Assembly (NCBI RefSeq): GCF_009377235.1
Contig: NZ_VMNX01000029.1
Location: 1 to 56,603 of the forward strand
Direction of reading: 5' to 3'
From: Streptomyces acidicola
Lineage (GTDB): Bacteria > Actinomycetota > Actinomycetes > Streptomycetales > Streptomycetaceae
DNA: 56,603 bases
Shown: piece after piece, positions 1 through 9,077 of the stretch
How the letters are laid out: each line of letters begins with the position of its first letter
Position numbering within the stretch: position 1 is the stretch's first letter
Program-made: the position numbers and the translations under genes
Notes under the pieces: model-generated
The model's input: only the letters and a program-made list of their open reading frames with translations
Told to the model about the DNA's origin: nothing
Database searches by the model: none

Positions 1-129
1 GGCCGCATCGTTTCGCTGGAGCACTTCGGCGCTTCGGCCGACGGCAAGGTCCTCTTCCGCGAGTTCGGCTTCACTGCCGACAACATCACGGCGGCAGCCC
101 AGGAATCCCTCGCCGCCGCCCAGCGCTGA
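1..129 (+). CDS. tkt: Transketolase, C-terminal end (partial)
   Basis: Only the last 42 codons lie in the window; the reading frame is open from base 1 and stops at 127-129. The peptide ([16 protein letters not shown], then a segment ending in AAAQR) matches the end of the transketolase C-terminal domain, where the conserved HFGASA segment helps bind substrate phosphate. The enzyme moves two-carbon units between sugar phosphates in the non-oxidative pentose phosphate pathway. The tal gene begins 34 bases downstream on the same strand, which is the usual actinobacterial tkt-tal-zwf-opcA-pgl order and supports the call. Most of the protein, including the thiamine-diphosphate domain, is outside the window. 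Confidence 0.93.
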   Translation, partial: GRIVSLEHFGASADGKVLFREFGFTADNITAAAQESLAAAQR

Positions 130-163
130 CGCCCGTATACGACACGTAGGAGATGCATTTTCC

Positions 164-1282
164 ATGACAGACGCACTGAAGCGCCTCTCCGAGGAAGGCG
201 TCGCGATCTGGCTGGACGACCTGTCGCGCAAGCGGATCACGTCCGGCAACCTCGCCGAGCTGATCGACCAGCAGCACGTCGTGGGCGTCACCACCAACCC
301 CTCGATCTTCCAGAAGGCGATCGCCGGCGGTGACGGCTACGAGCAGCAGCTCCAGGACCTCGCCACCCGCAAGGTCACCGTCGACGAGGCCATCCGCATG
401 ATCACCACGGCGGACGTCCGGGACGCCGCGGACATCCTGCGCCCGGTGTTCGACGCCACCGGCGGCCAGGACGGCCGGGTCTCCATCGAGGTCGACCCGC
501 GCCTGGCGCACAACACCCGGGCGACGGTCGCCGAGGCCAAGCAGCTCGCCTGGCTGGTGGACCGCCCGAACACGCTCATCAAGATCCCGGCGACGAAGGC
601 GGGTCTGCCCGCGATCACCGAGGTCATCGGCCTCGGCATCAGCGTCAACGTGACACTGATCTTCTCGCTGGAGCGCTACCGCGAGGTCATGGACGCGTAC
701 CTCGCGGGCCTGGAGAAGGCCAAGGAGCGCGGCCTGGACCTCTCGAAGATCCACTCGGTCGCGTCGTTCTTCGTGTCCCGCGTGGACACCGAGATCGACA
801 AGCGGATCGACGCGCTCGGCACGCCCGAGGCGAAGGCCGCCCGCGGCAAGGCCGCCGTCGCCAACGCGCGGCTCGCCTACCAGGCGTACGAGGAGGTCTT
901 CGCCTCCGGCCGCTGGAGCGCCCTGGAGAGCGGGGGCGCCAACAAGCAGCGTCCGCTGTGGGCCTCGACCGGTGTGAAGGACAAGGCGTACAAGGACACC
1001 CTGTACGTCGACGACCTGGTCGCCCCGAACACGGTGAACACCATGCCGGAGGCCACCCTCGTCGCCACCGAGGACCACGGCGAGATCACCGGCAACACCA
1101 TCGCCGGCACGTACGAGCAGGCCCGCGCCGACCTCGACGCGGTCGAGAAGCTCGGGATCGGCTACGACGACGTGGTCCAGCTTCTGGAGGACGAGGGCGT
1201 CGAGAAGTTCGAGGCGTCCTGGAACGACCTGCTGAAGTCGACCGAGGCGGAGCTTGAGCGCCTCGCCCCCTCGGAGGGCTGA
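164..1282 (+). CDS. tal: Transaldolase
   Basis: Transaldolase transfers a dihydroxyacetone unit from sedoheptulose 7-phosphate to glyceraldehyde 3-phosphate in the cytosolic pentose phosphate pathway. The 372-residue protein has the family's N-terminal segment [13 protein letters not shown] (near residue 45) and the Schiff-base lysine region [14 protein letters not shown] (near residue 145). It is longer than the enterobacterial form (about 317 residues), as is usual for actinobacterial transaldolases. The ATG start follows GTAGGAG at a normal distance. It sits between tkt and zwf; its last codons carry the ribosome binding site of zwf, so the two are probably translationally coupled. Confidence 0.96.
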   Translation: MTDALKRLSEEGVAIWLDDLSRKRITSGNLAELIDQQHVVGVTTNPSIFQKAIAGGDGYEQQLQDLATRKVTVDEAIRMITTADVRDAADILRPVFDATGGQDGRVSIEVDPRLAHNTRATVAEAKQLAWLVDRPNTLIKIPATKAGLPAITEVIGLGISVNVTLIFSLERYREVMDAYLAGLEKAKERGLDLSKIHSVASFFVSRVDTEIDKRIDALGTPEAKAARGKAAVANARLAYQAYEEVFASGRWSALESGGANKQRPLWASTGVKDKAYKDTLYVDDLVAPNTVNTMPEATLVATEDHGEITGNTIAGTYEQARADLDAVEKLGIGYDDVVQLLEDEGVEKFEASWNDLLKSTEAELERLAPSEG

Positions 1283-1286
1283 GACC

Positions 1287-2825
1287 TTGGCCCCGCTTTC
1301 CGGTACCGGAGCGAATCCGCTTCGTGACCCCGCAGACCGACGGCTCCCGCGTATCGCGGGGCCGTCGGGCCTGGTCATCTTCGGCGTCACCGGTGATTTG
1401 TCACGCAAAAAGCTGATGCCCGCCGTGTACGACCTCGCCAACCGCGGACTGCTGCCGCCGGGCTTCTCGCTCGTCGGTTTCGCCCGCCGCGAGTGGGCCA
1501 ACGAGGACTTCGCGCAGGAGGTCCACGACGCGGTCAAGGAGCACGCCCGCACCCCCTTCCGCGAGGAGGTCTGGCAGCAGCTCATCCAGGGCATGCGCTT
1601 CGTCCAGGGCACGTTCGACGACGACGACGCGTTCGAGCGGCTGCGCGAGACGATCGACGAGCTGGACAAGGCGCAGGGCACGGGCGGCAACTTCGCGTTC
1701 TACCTCTCCGTGCCGCCGTCCGCGTTCCCCGTGGTCATCCAGCAGCTGAAGAAGCACGGGCTGGCCGACCAGACGAGCGACTCCTGGCGGCGTGCGGTCA
1801 TCGAGAAGCCCTTCGGTCACGACCTGGAGTCGGCGAAGGAGCTCAACGCGATCGTCCACGAGGTCTTCGCCCCGGACCAGGTCTTCCGCATCGACCACTA
1901 CCTGGGCAAGGAAACCGTCCAGAACATTCTGGCGCTCCGCTTCGCCAACCAGATGTTCGAGCCGATCTGGAACCGGTCGTTCGTCGACCACGTCCAGATC
2001 ACGATGGCCGAGGACATCGGTATCGGTGGCCGCGCCGGCTACTACGACGGCATCGGCGCCGCCCGTGACGTCATCCAGAACCACCTGCTCCAGCTGATGG
2101 CGCTGACCGCCATGGAGGAGCCCGCGTCCTTCGACGCGGACGCGCTCGCCGCCGAGAAGACCAAGGTGCTCGGCGGGGTGCGGCTGCCCAAGGACCTGGG
2201 CCGGGACACCGTGCGTGGTCAGTACGCGGCCGGCTGGCAGGGCGGCGAGAAGGTCATCGGCTACCTCGAAGAGGACGGCATCGACCGCAACTCGAAGACC
2301 GACACCTACGCGGCGATCAAGCTGGAGGTCGACAACCGCCGCTGGGCGGGCGTCCCCTTCTACCTGCGGACGGGCAAGCGCCTGGGCCGCCGGGTGACGG
2401 AGATCGCGGTCGTGTTCCAGCGCGCCCCGCACTCCCCCTTCGACACCACCGCCACGGAGGAGCTCGGCCAGAACGCGGTCGTCATCCGGGTCCAGCCCGA
2501 CGAGGGCGTCACGGTCCGCTTCGGGTCGAAGGTGCCCGGCACCTCCATGGAGATCCGGGACGTGTCGATGGACTTCGCGTACGGCGAGTCCTTCACCGAG
2601 TCCAGCCCGGAGGCGTACGAGCGCCTCATCCTCGACGTCCTGCTCGGGGACTCGAACCTCTTCCCGCGCACCGAGGAGGTCGAGCTGTCCTGGGAGATCC
2701 TCGACCCGATCGAGGACTACTGGGAGAAGAACGGCAGGCCCGCGCAGTACCCGGCGGGCACCTGGGGTCCGGTCGAGGCGGACCAGATGCTTCAGCGAGA
2801 CGGACGGAGCTGGCGCCGGCCATGA
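1287..2825 (+). CDS. zwf: Glucose-6-phosphate 1-dehydrogenase
   Basis: This enzyme oxidises glucose 6-phosphate to 6-phosphogluconolactone, making NADPH; it is the entry step of the oxidative pentose phosphate branch. The nucleotide-binding motif is GVTGDLSRKK, and the substrate-binding and catalytic signature is RIDHYLGKE. I chose the TTG at 1287 because GGAGGG at 1273-1278 lies 8 bases upstream. The reading frame can extend to a TTG at 1254 inside tal, but no ribosome binding site supports that. The product is 512 residues, normal for the family. The stop overlaps the opcA start by 4 bases (ATGA), so coupled translation with its assembly factor is likely. Confidence 0.96.
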   Translation: MAPLSGTGANPLRDPADRRLPRIAGPSGLVIFGVTGDLSRKKLMPAVYDLANRGLLPPGFSLVGFARREWANEDFAQEVHDAVKEHARTPFREEVWQQLIQGMRFVQGTFDDDDAFERLRETIDELDKAQGTGGNFAFYLSVPPSAFPVVIQQLKKHGLADQTSDSWRRAVIEKPFGHDLESAKELNAIVHEVFAPDQVFRIDHYLGKETVQNILALRFANQMFEPIWNRSFVDHVQITMAEDIGIGGRAGYYDGIGAARDVIQNHLLQLMALTAMEEPASFDADALAAEKTKVLGGVRLPKDLGRDTVRGQYAAGWQGGEKVIGYLEEDGIDRNSKTDTYAAIKLEVDNRRWAGVPFYLRTGKRLGRRVTEIAVVFQRAPHSPFDTTATEELGQNAVVIRVQPDEGVTVRFGSKVPGTSMEIRDVSMDFAYGESFTESSPEAYERLILDVLLGDSNLFPRTEEVELSWEILDPIEDYWEKNGRPAQYPAGTWGPVEADQMLQRDGRSWRRP

Positions 2826-4009
2826 AGATAGACCTCACCGACACCACGGCCAGCAAGATCAACAAAGCGTTGGTGCAGGGCCGCCGCGCCATCGGCACAC
2901 CCGCCGTCGGCATGGTGCTCACCCTGGTCATCGTCACCGACGAGGAGGACGCCTACGACGCCCTCAAGGCCGCAAACGACGCGTCGCGCGAGCACCCCTC
3001 GCGCACCCTCGTGGTCATTCGGCGCGTCTCGCGCTCGCCCCGCGACCGTACGTCGTCGCGGCTCGACGCCGAGGTGCGGGTGGGCGCGGACGCGGGCACC
3101 GGCGAGACGGTCGTGCTGCGGCTGTACGGCGAGGTGTCGGACCACGCCCAGTCCGTCGTGCTCCCGCTGCTGCTGCCGGACGCCCCGGTCGTGGTCTGGT
3201 GGCCCGTGGGCGCACCGCGCGACCCGGCCAAGGACCCGCTGGGCGCCCTGGGCCAGCGCCGGGTCACCGACAGCTACTCGACGGAGAAGCCCATCGACGA
3301 GCTGCGGGCCCGGGCCGAGAGCTACGAGCCCGGCGACACCGACCTCGCGTGGGCCCGGATCACGCCGTGGCGTTCCGTGCTGGCGGCCGCCCTCGACCAG
3401 GTCTCCTGCGAGGTCATCTCCGCGGAGGTGACGGGCGAGGAGTTCAACCCGAGCGTCGAGCTGCTGGCCATGTGGCTCGCCGACCGGCTCCACGTGCACG
3501 TCCGGCGCGGGGTCTCCTCCGGCCCCGGTCTGACGGGGGTGCAGCTGGAGACGACCTGCGGTCCGATCTCGCTGCACCGGCCGGACGGGGCGATGGCCAC
3601 GCTGGCCGTGCAGGGCCAGCCGGACCGCGCGGTGGCGCTCAAGCGGCGCGAGACGTCCGAGCTGATCGCGGAGGAGCTGCGGCGGCTCGACCCGGACGAC
3701 ACGTACGCGTCGGCGCTGCGGTTCGGTGTGGACCGGCTGGGCGGGAGCCCGTCAAGCGTGCCGAGGATCCCGGCTCCTGCATCGCCCGCGGTGTCCGCCG
3801 CGCGTCTGTCGGTGTCGGACTCGGCCTCTTCGTCCGGTCCGCTGTCGGAGCGCGCGGACCCGGTCGCGTCCGCGTCGGAGACGGCGTCCTCCGCCCGGAC
3901 GTCCGCGCCGGCCCTGCCGCCCGCCTCTCTGTCGTCCTCGGGGGACGACGACGGCGACCGGCCGTCGCCCTCGCAGATGCCCCCAGTCAAGAAGGCGACC
4001 TCGAAATGA
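2822..4009 (+). CDS. opcA: Glucose-6-phosphate dehydrogenase assembly protein OpcA
   Basis: OpcA is known from cyanobacteria and actinobacteria as a protein that assists assembly and redox activation of glucose-6-phosphate dehydrogenase. The N-terminal 310 residues look like the conserved OpcA fold, with VVWWPVGAPRDPAKDPLG near residue 125 and RITPWRSVLAAALDQ near residue 180. From about residue 315 to the end (395) the sequence becomes Ser/Ala/Pro-rich and is probably disordered. It overlaps zwf and pgl by 4 bases at each end, so the three form one coupled unit. The tail is unlike the rest of the protein and I assign it no function. Confidence 0.92.
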   Translation: MKIDLTDTTASKINKALVQGRRAIGTPAVGMVLTLVIVTDEEDAYDALKAANDASREHPSRTLVVIRRVSRSPRDRTSSRLDAEVRVGADAGTGETVVLRLYGEVSDHAQSVVLPLLLPDAPVVVWWPVGAPRDPAKDPLGALGQRRVTDSYSTEKPIDELRARAESYEPGDTDLAWARITPWRSVLAAALDQVSCEVISAEVTGEEFNPSVELLAMWLADRLHVHVRRGVSSGPGLTGVQLETTCGPISLHRPDGAMATLAVQGQPDRAVALKRRETSELIAEELRRLDPDDTYASALRFGVDRLGGSPSSVPRIPAPASPAVSAARLSVSDSASSSGPLSERADPVASASETASSARTSAPALPPASLSSSGDDDGDRPSPSQMPPVKKATSK

Positions 4010-4788
4010 GCACTCCCCAGCTGGTCGTGCACCACGACAAGGAACTGATGGCGCAGGCCGCCGCGGCCCGGCTGATCACGAAGGTCGTGGACGCCCAGGC
4101 CTCGCGCGGTTACGCATCGGTGGTCCTCACGGGCGGCCGCAACGGCAACGGCCTGCTGGCCGCCCTCGCGGCCGCCCCCGCCCGGGACGCGATCGACTGG
4201 GGCCGCCTGGACCTGTGGTGGGGCGACGAGCGGTTCCTGCCCGAGGGCGACCCGGACCGCAACGTCACCCAGGCCCGCGAGGCGCTTCTGGACTCGGTGC
4301 CGCTGGACCCGAAGCGCGTGCACGCCATGCCCGCGTCGGACGGTCTGTACGGCGCCGACGTGGACGCGGCGGCCGCCGGTTACGCGGAGGAGCTGGCGCG
4401 GGACGCGGGGCCCGAGAACCACGGGGCCGTCCCCACCTTCGACGTGCTGATGCTGGGTGTCGGCCCGGACACCCATGTGGCGTCCCTCTTCCCGGAGCTG
4501 CCCGCGGTACGGGAGACCGAGCGGACAGTGGTCGGCGTGCACGGGGCCCCCAAGCCACCGCCCACCCGGACCACCCTCACGCTCCCCGCGATCCGTGCGG
4601 CACGTGAGGTGTGGCTGCTGGCCGCCGGCGAGGACAAGGCCGAGGCCGCGGCGATCGCCCTCTCGGGCGCGGGCGAGATCCAGGCCCCTGCGGCGGGGGC
4701 GTACGGCCGCTCCCGCACGCTGTGGCTGCTGGACGCGGCGGCGGCGTCGCAGCTGCCGCGGTCGCTGTATCCGCCGGCGTCACCCTGA
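4006..4788 (+). CDS. pgl: 6-phosphogluconolactonase
   Basis: It hydrolyses 6-phosphoglucono-lactone to 6-phosphogluconate, the step after Zwf. The 260-residue protein has the NagB/Pgl fold signatures: SVVLTGGRNGNGLL near residue 40, DLWWGDERFLP near residue 70, and the catalytic histidine segment GVGPDTHVASLFPE near residue 150 (many bacteria have GxGxDGHTASLFP here). The ATG at 4006 overlaps the opcA stop (ATGA). The frame is open far upstream, but that stretch is the shadow of opcA. It is the last gene of the operon; a strong hairpin follows at 4831. Confidence 0.94.
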   Translation: MSTPQLVVHHDKELMAQAAAARLITKVVDAQASRGYASVVLTGGRNGNGLLAALAAAPARDAIDWGRLDLWWGDERFLPEGDPDRNVTQAREALLDSVPLDPKRVHAMPASDGLYGADVDAAAAGYAEELARDAGPENHGAVPTFDVLMLGVGPDTHVASLFPELPAVRETERTVVGVHGAPKPPPTRTTLTLPAIRAAREVWLLAAGEDKAEAAAIALSGAGEIQAPAAGAYGRSRTLWLLDAAAASQLPRSLYPPASP

Positions 4789-4830
4789 GCACCGCTGCCC
4801 CGTGCCCCGCTGTTCGGGGTGGCTGCTCAG

Positions 4831-4862
4831 GAGAGCCCCAGGCCGAGTGCCTGGGGCTCTTC
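4831..4862. terminator. Rho-independent-type hairpin between convergent pgl and pgi
   Basis: GAGAGCCCCAGGC and GCCTGGGGCTCTTC flank a 5-base loop. The stem is about 12 bp and has short T-containing flanks. It lies 42 bases after the pgl stop and before the end of pgi on the opposite strand, so it probably ends the pentose-phosphate transcript and perhaps also the pgi transcript. Confidence 0.75.
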
Positions 4863-4924
4863 GTTTGCCTCGGGCTCCCCGTGGCCCGGGCCTCTCACGG
4901 CGACGTCGGCGTTCCCCGCGTGGT

Positions 4925-5008
4925 GGAGTGCGGCGCGGGCATGCCGCACGGAGGAGTGCGACGCCGGCGTCCCGCGCGGCGGAGTGCGGCGCCGCCGGGA
5001 CGACGCCG
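4925..5008. repeat. Three degenerate 28-bp tandem units
   Basis: GGAGTGCG recurs at 4925, 4953 and 4981, exactly 28 bases apart, each time followed by a GC-rich segment (CGGCG, ACGCC, CGGCG). The rest of the unit is only partly conserved. The array fills the space between the pgl terminator and the end of pgi. No function can be assigned. Confidence 0.6.
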
Positions 5009-5037
5009 CCCACCGCTTCACACGGTCACCGATCCGT

Positions 5038-6690
5038 CTACCGGCCGCGCAGCTGCCGGTACTTGGCGACCAGCGACGTCGTCGACGCGTCCAGGCCCGG
5101 CACCTCCGCGCCCTCGGTGAGGGCGGGTTCGACGCGCTTGGCGAGGACCTTGCCGAGTTCGACGCCCCACTGGTCGAAGGAGTCGATGTTCCAGATCGCG
5201 CCCTGGACGAACACCTTGTGCTCGTACAGCGCGATGAGCTGCCCGAGGACCGACGGGGTGAGCTCCTTCGCGAGGATCGTGGTCGTCGGGTGGTTGCCCT
5301 TGAACGTCTTGTGCGGCACCAGCTCCTCCGGGACCCCTTCGGCCCGCACCTCGTCCGGCGTCTTGCCGAAGGCCAGCGCCTGGGTCTGTGCGAAGAAGTT
5401 GGCCATCAGCAGATCGTGCTGGGCGACCAGACCCGGCAGCAGGTCGGCCACCGGCTCGGCGAAACCGATGAAGTCCGCCGGGATCAGCTTCGTGCCCTGG
5501 TGGATGAGCTGGTAGTACGCGTGCTGCCCGTTCGTCCCCGGCGTCCCCCACACCACCGGTCCGGTCTGCCACTCCACGGGCTGCCCGTCCCGGCCCACGT
5601 ACTTGCCGTTGGACTCCATGTCCAGCTGCTGCAGGTACGCCGTGAACTTGGACAGGTAGTGGCTGTAGGGCAGTACCGCGTGCGACTGCGCGTCGTGGAA
5701 GTTGCCGTACCAGACACCCAGCAGGCCGAGCAGCAGCGGCACGTTGGACTCGGCGGGAGCCGTGCGGAAGTGCTCGTCGACCAGCCGGAACCCGTCGAGC
5801 ATCTCCCGGAAGCGGTCCGGCCCGACGGCGATCATCAGGGACAGGCCGATCGCCGAGTCGTACGAGTACCGCCCGCCGACCCAGTCCCAGAACTCGAACA
5901 TGTTGGCCGTGTCGATGCCGAAGTCCGACACCTTCTCGGCGTTCGTCGACAGCGCCACGAAGTGCCTGGCCACCGCCTCCTGGCCGGCCTTCAGCTCGGT
6001 CAGCAGCCAGTCGCGTGCCGAGGTCGCGTTCGTGATCGTCTCGATCGTCGTGAACGTCTTCGAGGCGATGACGAACAGCGTCTCGGCCGGGTCGAGGTCG
6101 CGCACCGCCTCGTGCAGGTCGGCGCCGTCCACGTTCGACACGAAGCGGACGGTGAGGTCGCGGTCGGTGTAGGAGCGCAGCACCTCGTACGCCATCGCCG
6201 GGCCCAGGTCGGAGCCACCGATGCCGATGTTGACGATGTTCTTGATGCGCTTGCCGGTGTGCCCGGTCCACTCTCCGGAGCGGACCTTCTCCGAGAAGGC
6301 CGCCATCTTGTCGAGCACGGCGTGCACCCCGGGTACGACGTTCTCCCCGTCGACCTCGATCACCGCGTCGCGCGGGGCGCGCAGAGCGGTGTGCAGCACG
6401 GCCCGGTTCTCGGTGGTGTTGATCTTCTCGCCACGGAACATGGCGTCGCGCAGACCGAACACGTCGGTCGCGGCGGCCAGCTCCCTCAGCAGCCGCAGGG
6501 TGTCATCGGTGACCAGGTGCTTGGAGTAGTCGACGTGCAGATCGCCGACCGCGAGCGTGTACCCGGCGCCGCGGCCGGGGGAGGCGGCGAACAGCTCGCG
6601 CAGCTGGACGTCGCCCAGCTCCTCCCGGTGCCTGGCCAGTGCCTGCCACTCGGGCGTCTGATTGAGCCTGGTACGGCTGTCTGCGTTCAT
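5038..6690 (-). CDS. pgi: Glucose-6-phosphate isomerase
   Basis: It interconverts glucose 6-phosphate and fructose 6-phosphate, linking glycolysis with the neighbouring pentose phosphate operon. The 550-residue protein has the family signatures: [11 protein letters not shown] near residue 150, SKTFTTIET near 210, [15 protein letters not shown] near 270 (PROSITE-type PGI signature), and [13 protein letters not shown] near 490, with the catalytic Glu and Lys regions intact. It is transcribed toward pgl, and the two share the intergenic hairpin. The ATG start matches the usual N-terminus ([17 protein letters not shown]). The MFS gene lies downstream after 53 bases. Confidence 0.97.
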   Translation of the reverse strand: MNADSRTRLNQTPEWQALARHREELGDVQLRELFAASPGRGAGYTLAVGDLHVDYSKHLVTDDTLRLLRELAAATDVFGLRDAMFRGEKINTTENRAVLHTALRAPRDAVIEVDGENVVPGVHAVLDKMAAFSEKVRSGEWTGHTGKRIKNIVNIGIGGSDLGPAMAYEVLRSYTDRDLTVRFVSNVDGADLHEAVRDLDPAETLFVIASKTFTTIETITNATSARDWLLTELKAGQEAVARHFVALSTNAEKVSDFGIDTANMFEFWDWVGGRYSYDSAIGLSLMIAVGPDRFREMLDGFRLVDEHFRTAPAESNVPLLLGLLGVWYGNFHDAQSHAVLPYSHYLSKFTAYLQQLDMESNGKYVGRDGQPVEWQTGPVVWGTPGTNGQHAYYQLIHQGTKLIPADFIGFAEPVADLLPGLVAQHDLLMANFFAQTQALAFGKTPDEVRAEGVPEELVPHKTFKGNHPTTTILAKELTPSVLGQLIALYEHKVFVQGAIWNIDSFDQWGVELGKVLAKRVEPALTEGAEVPGLDASTTSLVAKYRQLRGR

Positions 6691-6743
6691 CTCGGACTTC
6701 AGCCTTCTTTCGTGTCCTGCCGGCGTACCTCGAACCTAATTGA

Positions 6744-8006
6744 TCACAGCGGAACACGAGCCGTCGTCCCGCCGTCATTCGGCTCAACAACTAGTACGTT
6801 CGCCTTGAGCGTGGGTATCAGCGCGATGACGGCGAGGACGAAGAATGCGGCCGTGAGCAGGGGCGGGGTGTTCAGCCCCCACGCGGTGGCGACGGCTCCG
6901 CCCAGCAGGGCGCCGAGGGGCACTCCGGCGAAGGACAGGGTCCGGAAGGCTGAGCTGACCCGGCCCAGGAGCTCGGCGGGGCTGCGCTCCTGCATCAGCG
7001 TCGTCGTGTTGACGTTCCACACCATGCCCATGAGCCCGAAGACGGCCAGTGCGCCCACCAGCACGATCATGCTGCGCACGGTGCCCATGACGACGAGGGC
7101 GGCGATCTGCACGGAGCCGGCGAGCAGCACGGCCCTCATCCGGCCGAGGCGCGCCACCAGCCGCCCGTTCACCGCTCCCCCGGCCAGGCTGCCCACGGTG
7201 ACAGCGGTGCCCGCCGCCGCGTAGCCCGCGGGGCCCGCCCCCAGCCAGCCGGTGACGAGGACGACCAGGGTGGCGAGCTGTGCGCCCATACCGACATTGC
7301 AGAGGGCCGTGGCGGCGCACAGGCCGCGCAGGGCGTGGTCGCGCCACAGGGTGCGGAGCCCGTCCGCGATCTCGCGGCGCAGGGTGCTGCCCGCCCGTCT
7401 CGGCTTCCGGTCGGATGCGGCGGCCGGCAGCGAGGCCACCAGCGCGGCCGCCACGAGGAAGGTGCCGACGTTGGCCGCGAAGGGGACGGCGGCCCCCGCC
7501 GCCATCAGTAACGGCACGACCGGTCCGCCCAGCAGGCCGCCCGCGATCCGCTGGCCGGTCATGAGCCGGGCGTTCGCGCTGCCCAGGGCATCGCGGTCCA
7601 CCACGGCGGGCAGGAGGGCCGTGGAGGCGTTGTCGAAGAGCGTCTGGAGAGCGGTCAGCGTGAAGGCCAGCGCGATGAGCAGGGCGATCGAGGCGTGCCC
7701 GAGCGCGACGGCCACTGCGAAGGCGCCGACCAGCAGCGCGCGCACCGCGTCCACCGTCCACATCGCGCGCCGCTGGTCCACGCGGTCGGCGACGGCGCCC
7801 CCGAGCAGCCCGAAGATGATCCAGGGCAGATAGCCGCAGGCCGTGATGGACGCGATGAGCAGCGGCTCGTCGGTCAGCGTCACGGCGACCAGCGGCAGCG
7901 CGGCCGCACGCAGTGCGTCACCGAAACTGGAGAGCACAGCGCCGCTCCACAGCCGCGTGAACGCTCCGCTCCAGGGCGCCGTGGCCCCTTGCCCACCCGT
8001 CGTCAC
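6744..8006 (-). CDS. MFS transporter, EntS/MFS_3-like exporter
   Basis: A 420-residue integral membrane protein with about 12 hydrophobic segments. The loop between segments 2 and 3 reads GGAVADRVDQRRAM, the conserved major facilitator motif (GxxxDRxxRR), and a related GRLVARLGRMRAV occurs in the second half. The overall pattern, including ALQTLFDNASTALLPAVV, fits the EntS/tetracenomycin-exporter type (MFS_3) group, which export small molecules by proton antiport. The substrate cannot be read from the sequence. The start is GTG, preceded by GAGGGGGA. It lies downstream of pgi, but the 53-base gap leaves co-transcription open. Confidence 0.85.
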   Translation of the reverse strand: MTTGGQGATAPWSGAFTRLWSGAVLSSFGDALRAAALPLVAVTLTDEPLLIASITACGYLPWIIFGLLGGAVADRVDQRRAMWTVDAVRALLVGAFAVAVALGHASIALLIALAFTLTALQTLFDNASTALLPAVVDRDALGSANARLMTGQRIAGGLLGGPVVPLLMAAGAAVPFAANVGTFLVAAALVASLPAAASDRKPRRAGSTLRREIADGLRTLWRDHALRGLCAATALCNVGMGAQLATLVVLVTGWLGAGPAGYAAAGTAVTVGSLAGGAVNGRLVARLGRMRAVLLAGSVQIAALVVMGTVRSMIVLVGALAVFGLMGMVWNVNTTTLMQERSPAELLGRVSSAFRTLSFAGVPLGALLGGAVATAWGLNTPPLLTAAFFVLAVIALIPTLKANVLVVEPNDGGTTARVPL

Positions 8007-8130
8007 GTGTCCCCCTCACGTCATCGATGCACAAACCCTAGAGGGTGCCACTGACAACGGGGCTGAGCTGGGGAAACAAGAGTTCGGGGGTGCGTGTGAC
8101 CGGTACGCCCGGCCTCGCGCCGAACGCCTC

Positions 8131-8158
8131 CGGCCAGGCACCTGAGGGTGCCCGGCCG
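8131..8158 (-). terminator. Hairpin downstream of the RbpA-family gene
   Basis: CGGCCAGGCACC and GGTGCCCGGCCG are separated by TGAG. In minus-strand RNA the single mismatch becomes a G-U pair, so the 12-bp stem is complete in the direction of the gene ending at 8170. There is no T tract, as is common in Streptomyces. Confidence 0.6.
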
Positions 8159-8169
8159 GTTCTCAACTC

Positions 8170-8505
8170 CTAGATCTCGCCTCGCAGTTTGGCGAGCGCC
8201 TCGGCGAGGATGGCCTCGCCGTCGGCGTCGCTGCGCCGCTCCCGTACGTACGCGAGGTGCGTCTTGTACGGCTCGGTGCGCGGCGGGTCCGGCGGGTTGT
8301 CCCGGTCCTGTCCTGCGGGGAAGCCGCAGCGGGGGCAGTCCCAGGTGTCGGGAACCTGCGCGTCGCTGGCGAAGCTGGGCTGGGTCTCGTGCCCGTTGGA
8401 GCACCAGAAGGAGATGCGCAGCCGGGGAGCGGACTCGCCGCGCTCGGCCTCGCCCATCGGCCCCGCCCCGACCCGGCTTCCTCGGATCGCGTTGCCACTT
8501 GCCAC
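8170..8505 (-). CDS. rbpA: RbpA-family RNA polymerase-binding protein (RbpA/RbpB type)
   Basis: RbpA proteins bind RNA polymerase holoenzyme of actinobacteria and help the housekeeping sigma factors open promoters. The 111-residue protein shows the family layout: an N-terminal IRGSRVGAG basic segment, a small core with two cysteine pairs (FWCSNGH near residue 34 and WDCPRCG near residue 55) suited to zinc, and a C-terminal helix THLAYVRERR followed by an acidic helix. Compared with S. coelicolor RbpA as I remember it (124 residues, THWDMLMERR), several sigma-contact residues differ, so this may be the paralogue called RbpB. It is a single gene with its own likely promoter at 8572-8599. Confidence 0.85.
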   Translation of the reverse strand: MASGNAIRGSRVGAGPMGEAERGESAPRLRISFWCSNGHETQPSFASDAQVPDTWDCPRCGFPAGQDRDNPPDPPRTEPYKTHLAYVRERRSDADGEAILAEALAKLRGEI

Positions 8506-8571
8506 GGTCGTAACTCCCTGCGTGATGGTGCCGCGAAGCGAGTCGGCGTGACGCTTCGCCGCGAGCGCCTC

Positions 8572-8599
8572 AGTCTACGTAAGGCCCAACGCGCGTCCA
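8572..8599 (-). promoter_or_regulatory. Candidate housekeeping promoter for the RbpA-family gene
   Basis: On the minus strand TGGACG (8594-8599) and TAGACT (8572-8577) are separated by 16 bases. They resemble the TTGACN/TAGRRT consensus of the Streptomyces main sigma factor. The site is about 67 bases upstream of the ATG at 8505. Start-site mapping is not available here. Confidence 0.45.
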
Positions 8600-8631
8600 G
8601 TGATTGGAGTTACACCCCGCACCCAAGACGC

Positions 8632-8680
8632 AAGCCCCATGATAGGCCGCGCGGTTGGGCGCGTACCGAGCATGGGGCTT
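8632..8680 (-). terminator. Hairpin downstream of secG
   Basis: AAGCCCCATG (8632-8641) and CATGGGGCTT (8671-8680) are perfect 10-bp arms around a 29-base GC-rich loop that can itself fold. It lies about 50 bases beyond the secG stop, so it probably ends the gap-pgk-tpiA-secG transcripts and insulates the RbpA-family gene. Confidence 0.6.
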
Positions 8681-8732
8681 TACGTGCGGATTGGTGCGTC
8701 TGTGACGCGGTGCCGTACCGGGGGCCTGTCGG

Positions 8733-8969
8733 TCAGTTGTTGACCTTCATCAGGATGCCGAGTACGACAATGCACGCGAACCACAGCAGACCGACCACCA
8801 CGGTGATCCGGTCGAGGTTGCGCTCGGCGACCGAGGAGCCGCCGACGGACGACTGCATGCCGCCACCGAACATGTCGGAGAGGCCGCCGCCCTTCCCCTT
8901 GTGCATCAGCACCAGCAGCATCAGCAGCAGGCTGAAGACGATCAGGGCGATCGAGAACCCCATAACCAC
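8733..8969 (-). CDS. secG: Preprotein translocase subunit SecG
   Basis: SecG is the small membrane subunit that assists SecYE and SecA in protein export. The product has two hydrophobic segments (IALIVFSLLLMLLVLM near the start, and ITVVVGLLWFACIVVLGILM near the end). They flank the conserved cytoplasmic loop HKGKGGGLSDMFGGG, which is diagnostic for SecG. I chose GTG at 8969 (78 residues) because GAGGAAG at 8981-8987 is 11 bases away; the ATG at 8963 would be 17 bases away. It is the last gene after tpiA, an order common in actinobacteria. Confidence 0.92.
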   Translation of the reverse strand: MVMGFSIALIVFSLLLMLLVLMHKGKGGGLSDMFGGGMQSSVGGSSVAERNLDRITVVVGLLWFACIVVLGILMKVNN

Positions 8970-9077
8970 GGCTGGACCAACTTCCTCGGACTGATATCGA
9001 CGACGGGGGCCGGGCGGCATGGTCCTTCATACCTGTCGGCCCCCGCAAGGGTACGACGGATCGCCCCCACCGCACAC

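Noticed and set aside
1254..1286. Upstream TTG start of zwf inside tal
   Set aside because: No ribosome binding site precedes it, while the TTG at 1287 has GGAGGG at 8 bases.
4819..7224. An 801-codon plus-strand frame across pgi and the MFS gene
   Set aside because: Antisense to pgi, which has all its signatures; no ribosome binding site or recognisable domain.
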